Assembly: GCF_945859685.1 (NCBI RefSeq)
Contig: NC_079149.1
Span: 39,459,136 to 39,523,135 of the forward strand
Length of the DNA stretch: 64,000 bases
Reading direction: 5' to 3'
Origin: Eupeodes corollae
Lineage: Eukaryota; Arthropoda; Insecta; Diptera; Syrphidae
In this document: one piece after another, positions 58,095-64,000 of the stretch
How the letters are laid out: each line of letters opens with the position of its first letter
Numbering within the stretch: position 1 is the first letter of the stretch
Program-made: the position numbers and the translations under genes
Notes under the pieces: model-generated
Databases searched by the model: none
Seen by the model: only the letters and a program-made list of their open reading frames with translations
What the model was told of the DNA's origin: nothing

Positions 58095-58759
58095 ATGTGT
58101 TCTTTCTTTCTGTCTGTTGTTCTTTCTCTTCTGTCCTTCTGTCTTGTGTTGTTATCATCTTACAAAGTCTAGTCGCTTAAGGTGCTGTGTTCTCTACTCT
58201 GTACATTTATGTGCTGAGTAGTGTGAAATGTAATGTAATGTCACCAAAAAAACCTCGCTAATGACAAGGTCCAATTTATGGACTCGATATGGATTCGAAT
58301 ATAGGAGCATTGTTTCTACCTTTACAAAGAATGCTATGAAGAAAATGTTCCTTTTAGTAAGGTCATTATAGCCAAAAGTAGCAAACTCTTCAAGATTTTA
58401 TGCCAAGAGACACCGAAAAATGGAAACAACTTTCTGCAGAAAAAAATTAAAAACTTAAACAATACAATATTTTAAATATTTTCACAAGAAAATTTGTAAA
58501 CCACAAACTTTAAAACTCAAATGTTTGAAATGTCGTTTAAGTCCTTCATCTTCTAATCACTTTCTATATTACATATTTGTTGATAACTAAGAAAACACTT
58601 TCTAAATTTAAATAAAAAGAATTCTACATAAGTTATAAGCACAGTTGTATGTGCGATTTCCTAAATGTTCGCGCCTGAGTCGAACATTCAAAATAAAGTT
58701 CCATATTTTGATATATTCAGGCGAAACCTTCTTATTTGATTTAAACTTGGAAAACTTAC
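58095..58759. other. Noncoding; 5' end of the large AGGF1 intron
   Basis: After the 5S-like part comes CT-rich and then AT-rich DNA without coding signal. Confidence 0.5.
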
Positions 58760-59153
58760 CTGAAACCTCTTTTTCAGTGGTTGTTTCAACCGCTGTCGCT
58801 TGGATATCATTTACACTTTCGTCTTTAGGCGAATCTTTCTTTTTTTCGATTTTCAAAATGCTTAATTTTTTGGTCTGAAAATTAAAATATCAAATTTATA
58901 TGAGTATTAATTTAAAAATGTTCTTCTATTTTATCTCAAATACCAATTTTTTAATTTTTTCTTTATATTTTTTAAGCTTTTTCTGTTGTTTCTTCAACTG
59001 GTCATGCAAACCATCAATATAGGAATAAACTTCCCCATGAGTGCAATTATTTCGCAGAAATTTCACAGTTCTCAAAACGAATTTTGATGATTTCTTAGAT
59101 TTATGCTTTGGTGATGATTTGGTTGATTTAATTTCATCAGTTTCCCCCGACAT
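58760..59153 (-). CDS. AGGF1: AGGF1 first two coding exons (inferred)
   Basis: Exon 1 is 58944-59153, starting at ATG 59151-59153 in good context (AAAATG). It encodes 70 residues: a Ser/Lys-rich start, SSKFVLRTVKFLRNNC, then a basic coiled coil (HDQLKKQQKKLKKYKEKIKKL), donor TTG|GTATTT. Exon 2 is 58760-58874 (acceptor TTTTCAG), polar (KIEKKKDSPKDESVND), donor TCAG|GTAAGT in phase 1. Joined to the exon at 18589 the frame stays open and the total is 1671 nt with one stop. An N-terminal coiled coil before the OCRE region is as expected for AGGF1. The alternative is an unrelated small gene whose phase fits by chance (one in three). Confidence 0.75.
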
Positions 59154-59835
59154 TTTAAAGGATTTTACAATTAAAAATGTTGTTTAATTAAGAAAATTTA
59201 AAGAATAGAAGAATAGATTTCTTTTTTAGTTGTTTTTCTTGTTTTTCTTTTTTATTTTTGGTGGCAATGACAACTGACAGAATGAAATGTCAAATTCATT
59301 GGAAAGCAAAATACAAAACTTCCAAGAGGGATAGCTTCAGATGGATAAGGTCGAACACACATAACAATTGGACGCGTTCAAATTCTTCGTTGCTAGTAAA
59401 ATGTGAAATTTATATTTCATATTGGATTTCCTTGAGGACTCTTTATTCTTAGGTTTAACCATTTAATTTCGTTTTTAATTGATATTTAAATAGAAAAAAG
59501 GAATGAGCAATACAATTTTTTAAAAAACTAATCGAAGTAAGGTAAAGTTATTCAACTCGCAAAGCAGAATAATTTGAACACTATTCAAAAATGGTACAAA
59601 ATTTTAACTTAAATAGCCTTTTATTTGGGAAACTGTCATATTTTGACATTTGACAGGTAGAAATTATAATCATGATCAAATATTTCTATTATTGTATGAT
59701 TCAAAAAGCAAGTCTTATGGCAGTCATTGTTTTTGTTTTATAAAAACCATATTTTAACCTTGAATTAAACATTTTTTGGGACACATCATTCTTTTTGCAT
59801 AACGTTATGAATGCAAAGACATTTTTAGACAGGTA
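59154..59835. other. AGGF1 upstream region, no other gene seen
   Basis: AT-rich. Presumed promoter side of AGGF1 without a clear core element. Confidence 0.45.
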
Positions 59836-60734
59836 CAGGGTTGTCTATTTTGCAGCTTCAAAAGTAAATGTAAAAAACACAAATAAAATATTTGTTTGCA
59901 TTGTATCTCGTTTTTATTATTAATTTTCGACCACTTTTTGAAACATATTGGGCGGTATGTCAGGCATAACTTGACGAATAATGTTTTTTTAGTGCTCAAG
60001 AGTTAAAGGTATATCTGCATAGACACGGCCTTTCGCGTAAAATGACAAAAAGTCCAGCGGTGTCAAATGGCATAATCTTGGTGGCCAGTTGATATCGCCA
60101 CGATGAAAAATTACAAATCCAGCGAATGTCTCTTGCAATAAATCCATATTGAAACCATATATTCTCCTAGTCATATTCTTTAATTGCAGGCAAACGAAAT
60201 TCGGTTATCATATGACCATTATACGCTCTGAATTGACGGTGACAATCGTTCTATTGCAGTTTTCAAAGAATTAAGTTCCATTAACAAATCAGGGTCAAAG
60301 AGCTCACCGAACAGTGTCTTTTTGTGGATGTAATGGCCCCTTTTCAATTACTTGAGAATTTTCAGAACCCCAAATACGAACATTTTGTTTATTCACATAA
60401 CCACCGAGTGAGAAATGTGCTTCGTCACTGAAGAAAATTTTGTTCGAAACATCACCGTCCACCACTTCTTCTTCAAGCACCCATTCGACGTATCTACGAC
60501 GTTGTGAATGGTCAGCTGGCATCAGTTGTTGTGTGAGGTATTTAATCAACGAAATAAACCAATACACAGAAAACATTTATTCGTTATTTCTATCTCATAT
60601 ACACGAAACAAAATAGTTTCAAATTTGTCCTACTCTTTGGCTTATGAAAGAAAAGAGTAGATATGTATATTGTTGGAATACGAAATTATATAAAATATAT
60701 TTTTTTTTTTGAAAGTCAATAAAATTGTCTGGGT

Positions 60735-60920
60735 ATGGATTTTTATGAATTGGCACTGAAATCACAACGCCTTGTGAAAGGGCAATCTCAAAAAATTTGT
60801 TTAGACCTCCGATCCAACCCAAGCAACAAAAGTTTTGATAAACTTCTGTTTTTGATACGGCCTTTAATAACTTTAAAAAATACCAGAAGAAGGACTGGAA
60901 AGGAAAAGGAAAGACGAGGT
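60735..60920 (+). pseudogene. Harbinger transposase, N-terminal piece
   Basis: LRSNPSNKSFDKLLFLIRPL followed by ITLKNTRRR matches the N-terminal helical region that precedes the YLATGNS block in Harbinger transposases. The reading continues into a basic stretch and ends at 60944; a donor-like CGAG|GTAAAC lies at about 60917. The next block (YLATGNSPSLHYEF) is at 61582 after TTCTATAG, so an intron is possible, though the phase does not fit cleanly. Confidence 0.6.
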
Positions 60921-61112
60921 AAACAAATAAAGATTATGATTTAATTAAAAAATATAATTTATTAATGCAATAAATTAACATAAAATGTAGTTTAGAATGT
61001 AGAAAACAAAATGAATGGCCACACGTCCAACTAATTTGATTCGGAGTCAGAATTGTTCCTTGAATACGGATGATGTGATTTGTGTGATTCTTTGTTTTTA
61101 AAGATCTCTTTG

Positions 61113-61405
61113 TTTTATCCTTTTCGTTTCAAAACGTCCAAAAATTTAATTTTGACATCAAATTTTTCGCTCTCTTTGAGTTTTTTAATCGATAGTATCA
61201 AAGAGAGTAAAAATAATTTGTCTTCGTCTACATTTTCCTCGGGTGTACTATGTGGTTCTGTAAGGAACACCTCCAAATTTTCATCGACTTCTTCAATTTC
61301 ACAATTAATGGCGGTCTTCCATCGACGACAAAAGGAACGATAATTGCTCGAAATATTTGCGCCGCTTAGTAGCTGCTTGGCCTGATTTTACATTTTTTTG
61401 TTTAT
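61113..61405 (-). pseudogene. MADF/BESS co-factor of Harbinger, C-terminal part
   Basis: Minus strand reads GQAATKRRKYFEQLSFLLSS (end of the MADF domain), a one-base shift near 61310, EIEEVDENLEVFLTEPHS, then a BESS motif (DEDKLFLLSLILSIKKLKES, EKFDVKIKFLDVLK). It ends TAA at 61113. BESS motifs mediate protein contacts. It lies between the two plus-strand transposase pieces. Confidence 0.7.
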
Positions 61406-61581
61406 TGATTTCTCGACTTAAAATTATATTTAAGTTTTTTGAATCAAAATATAAAAGAAAACAATGTATTTTTGAATAATTTGACAATAATTTCTTCTCT
61501 AAAAATGAACGATTTGGTTTTGTTAAGACCAGATGCTTTCTTAATTTGTAGTTCCTTAATGAAATATATTATTTTCTATAG

Positions 61582-62230
61582 GTACCTTGCAACAGGAAAC
61601 AGTCCGTCTCTTCATTACGAATTTCTCTCAGGTGAAACAACCCTGCAAGGACTTATTAAGGATACATGCGACAAAATATGGATATACCTACAAAAATTAC
61701 ATGCCGGAACGGAAAGAAGATACTTGGAAACAAGTTTCTGAACATTTTTTAACAAGTACAAATTGCCCCAATTCTGTAGGATTAATTGACGGCAGACATA
61801 TAAGGGTCCAAAAGCCAACTAAATACGGATCGAAGTATATGAATTACAAGAATTATTTTTCATTGGTTCTTATGGCAGTTAAAGACGCGGATTACTGTTT
61901 CCTATCCATTGATATTAGATCCCTATGCTGTGCAAGTGAACGCCATGTTTTTCAGCGGTCAAACTTTGGGAAAAAGCTAAACAATGGTCAACTGATTCTG
62001 CCACCAGATCAATTTCTCCCAAATGATAAAGGGGGGATATGCAGGCCATTTGTGTTTGTAGCGGATGAAGCTTTTGCCTTATCAGATCACATACAGCGTC
62101 CATTTAGACGAAGAAATTTGTCCACGGAGGATACTATATAGACCACTTGACGTGCATCTCTCATTTTGCGATAGTATTATTAAAGCCTGTTGCATCCTTC
62201 ACAATTTTGTTCGCAAAAGAGATAAGGTAT
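61582..62230 (+). pseudogene. Harbinger transposase, DDE nuclease part
   Basis: DDE nuclease of the HARBI1 type, which cuts and rejoins DNA for transposition. It starts YLATGNSPSLHYEF, shifts frame near 61685 (PERKEDTWKQVSEHF), then reads GLIDGRHIRV (first Asp), MNYKNYFSLVLMAV, DADYCFLSIDI, HVFQRSNFGKKL, and FVFVADEAFALSDHI (acidic site). The Asp expected just before the HVF motif reads Glu-Arg. After a deletion it ends LYRPLDVHLSFCDSI and KACCILHNFVRKRDK. Inactive. Confidence 0.85.
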
Positions 62231-62619
62231 GAAGATACTTTGTTTGAGTGTTCGTTGCGAAAACCTTATATAACAAATGTACGTGGATAATAATGGTTCA
62301 ACAACATTTCAATATGAAAAAATACAAATTTGATATAAAATCAAAATGCTATGACCTAAGAAATAAATTATTTTTGTATTCGACTTTTTACTTAAAAATA
62401 AACGTAACTCAAGCTCCTGTATGAAGTGTATTAATCATTTAAACCATTCAATAAATATACTTACACTTTTAAACTGCTTTCTTTTTCACAACTAATTTCT
62501 CCTCAACATCAGTATTATTCGAATGGTAAAAAAGGTTTCAAAAAGGGTAACGACCCAGAAGTCTTGTCTAAACCTTCCAATATATTCATATAATTGTGCT
62601 CAACTTTTTCATTTTTTTC

Positions 62620-62727
62620 CATTAGTGTTGGGCCAAGTAGGTACCATCTTTTCTGTAATTTCTTCCCACAATCCAGAAACAAAATTTCTGTCTGCGTGCT
62701 CCGCCATTGAAGCATCATAAATCGCTT
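62620..62727 (-). pseudogene. MADF domain N-terminal piece of the Harbinger co-factor
   Basis: Minus strand reads AIYDASMAEHADRNFVSGLW followed by EEITEKM, a good fit to the first MADF helix pair (pattern LYD....YkD...W.eIa..l), a Myb/SANT-like DNA-binding fold. The frame then breaks. It lies beyond the transposase nuclease, some 1.2 kb from the BESS piece. Confidence 0.6.
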
Positions 62728-63160
62728 AACGACTTTGAACATTATTTATAAAATGTTCGGTAAGTTTAGAAACCAAACAGTTTCGAAACTAAAAGTTGTA
62801 TGTGCGCGACTAGCCTAAGAAATTCCTAATTCCTGAGAACGACTAGACGAGGAATTGACACATTCGGGTCTTCGGGAACACTTTCACTTACAACAGAGAT
62901 ATTTTCAGTGGTACGAGCAAATTGATGATGCACAGGCCTTACCAACCAATCCAGTCTTTTCAAATTTCTTCACAATTTTGGCAATTGCTTGCGGAGTTGG
63001 ACATTATATTAACCATACTCTCCTCTCAAATCGAGATAAGTGGCTGTGGTATGGTTTAACCATTTGTGTGAGTTGTGCGATAGTTAAACAATCCATTTTC
63101 GCAAATGTCAGACTTTCAACTGGAAAAACAACTTAGTTTGAGAGATGTCGACTTCAAGTC

Positions 63161-63779
63161 CTATATTTTTGATCTAGATCTGTCCAATCACAAATTTCAA
63201 CAGTTTTTGCTTTCTACAGATTTAAATAAATTGATTTATTTTTGGTTTAAGATCAAATCTGCATGTCGGGATTTTTCGGCAGATTTACCCCTTGTTGCAT
63301 AAATGGTAATAGAATTTTTTTAAAAATATTTCTTGGAAATTTGACACCTGTTCCTACCACACTTGTTACCACGTACGCGAAGCTACAATTATACAGTGAC
63401 AATTAAAAACAGTTGCATGTGCTTTTAAAAGAAACTATTGAAGAAAAATTAAATTTACGAATGAAAAACCGCACTTGTTTTCATCATTAAATACAAAATT
63501 TACTATCAGATTCTTTAATAGCCATCACTGGCATCAATTTTAACAATAATATTTTATATAGTCTCCCCTTTGATATGCTGCTTTTCAAAACTGCCCATCT
63601 ACATACCTGTTTATTGACCTTCCAGTCAATCTACCAACTTGACGGCACAAAACATTCAAATAAACGCTTGTTTCCCTGCAGCTGTTTTTGAAAAACTGTC
63701 ATTTTATTTGGCATTTAGCTTTTGCACATTGTACAATTTATTTGTGCTTCACTTATGCATAGAAAAAAAAGTTCGCGCC
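63161..63779. other. Upstream region of gp210
   Basis: AT-rich; no core promoter stands out. Confidence 0.45.
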
Positions 63780-63940
63780 ATGGATAAATTTAAAATATTA
63801 ACATTTGTTTTCTGCATATTAAATATAACATCAACCATTGAAACAACTAAATTAAATTACCCACGTGTTCTTTTACCAATATTTGACAAGATTTCTATAA
63901 ATTTCACATTAGAAGTTATTGAAAAAGGCTGTTTTAAATG
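63780..63940 (+). CDS. gp210: Nucleoporin gp210 (Nup210), first coding exon, partial
   Basis: ATG 63780 in strong context (CGCCATGG) starts a signal peptide (MDKFKILTFVFCILNITSTI). The conserved mature N-terminus follows: KLNYPRVLLPIFDK, INFTLE and GCFKW. This is the luminal start of gp210, a large single-pass membrane protein that anchors the nuclear pore complex. The exon ends at 63940 (AAATG|GTAAGT, phase 2); the rest lies outside the window. An in-frame upstream ATG at 63639 would bury the signal peptide, so the later start is preferred. Confidence 0.85.
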
Positions 63941-64000
63941 GTAAGTAAAATCGCGAACCCTAACCTCATTTTTACCGGGATTTCTCTGTTGAACAATAAA

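Larger units (their letters stand above)
18590..58759 (-). other. Inferred 40.2-kb AGGF1 intron containing two hexokinases
   Basis: The donor at 58759 follows ...GTTTCAG (phase 1) and the acceptor TTTCTAG at 18590 precedes an exon needing exactly one extra base. No other minus-strand exon of fitting phase was seen between. The interval holds two intact hexokinase genes on opposite strands and at least fifteen transposon pieces. The intron call is inference from phase and protein logic; cDNA would settle it. Confidence 0.7.
60536..62813. mobile_element. PIF/Harbinger transposon inserted in mariner-C
   Basis: Bounded by the points where mariner-C sequence stops and resumes. It contains a Harbinger nuclease (plus) and MADF/BESS co-factor pieces (minus), the two-protein set typical of PIF/Harbinger. 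TAA sits at the right junction (62812-62814 region), as expected for a TWA target, but matching terminal repeats were not found, so the left end may be lost. Confidence 0.7.
59836..63160 (-). mobile_element. Mariner-C copy 2, split by a Harbinger element
   Basis: The left edge is CAGGGTTGTCTATTTTGCAG at 59836 with TA before it, matching the right end of the copy at 10512. The minus-strand transposase C-terminal part is at 59900-60535 (RRYVEWVLEEEVVDGDV, IFFSDEAHFSLGGYVNKQN, GDINWPPRLCHLTPLDF, YADIPLTLEH). The N-terminal part and leader are at 62814-63160 (QAIAKIVKKFEKTGLV, PECVNSSSSRSQELG). The gap between is the Harbinger insertion. Frameshifts throughout. Confidence 0.8.

Noticed and set aside
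60536..62813. Terminal inverted repeats for the Harbinger element
   Set aside because: Sequences at the two junctions do not match each other inverted; one end is probably lost.
1..64000. tRNA genes, CRISPR arrays, bacterial operons
   Set aside because: No cloverleaf with A and B boxes, no regular spacer repeats, and no prokaryotic gene structure seen; the DNA is eukaryotic nuclear.

Overview
This is AT-rich nuclear DNA from an insect, most likely a fly (Diptera). The genes are spliced or intronless eukaryotic genes. The transposable elements are ones common in flies: Tc1/mariner, PIF/Harbinger, LOA-type and other non-LTR elements, BEL/Pao and Helitron. I see no bacterial, organellar, CRISPR or tRNA features.

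Host genes. (1) An AGGF1-type gene (OCRE, FHA and G-patch domains) lies on the minus strand. Eight exons are clear at 16578-18589. Two further exons at 58760-59153 supply an initiator Met and a coiled coil, and their splice phase fits the 3' exons exactly (total 1671 nt, 556 aa). If these belong together, the gene spans 42.6 kb and has one intron of about 40.2 kb. (2) Two complete, intronless hexokinase genes lie inside that intron: one on plus (36056-37396) and one on minus (49517-50872). (3) The last two exons of a secreted follistatin-like/Kazal protein (14853-15219, plus) end about 1.36 kb from the AGGF1 stop, in convergent orientation. (4) The first coding exon of the nucleoporin gp210/Nup210 (63780-63940, plus) runs off the right edge. 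(5) A decayed, frameshifted copy of HPF1 (histone PARylation factor 1) lies at 567-1371.

Transposable elements. Most of the remaining sequence is transposon debris, much of it nested. At 10512-12388 a mariner copy holds another inverted-repeat element, which in turn holds a MITE. At 31677-35337 an outer long-inverted-repeat element holds a LINE, which holds a complete-length mariner, whose transposase carries a 92-bp insertion. At 59836-63160 a mariner is split by a PIF/Harbinger element. In that Harbinger element, transposase exons (plus) alternate along the DNA with MADF/BESS co-factor pieces (minus). A ~540-bp MITE family (MITE-A) occurs five times, once inside a LINE and once as host of another MITE. 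A 5S rRNA-derived sequence lies at about 57980-58094.

Layout: 1-1.8 kb HPF1 relic with flanking inverted repeats; 2-14.8 kb transposons plus noncoding sequence, possibly upstream of the follistatin-like gene; 14.9-18.6 kb follistatin-like tail and AGGF1 3' exons; 18.6-58.8 kb giant AGGF1 intron with both hexokinases and most transposons; 58.8-59.2 kb AGGF1 5' exons; 59.8-63.2 kb mariner/Harbinger nest; 63.8 kb gp210 start. The hexokinases would supply glucose-6-phosphate. AGGF1 and gp210 are unrelated nuclear or nuclear-envelope proteins. No operon logic applies. All family assignments come from reading motifs, not from database searches.
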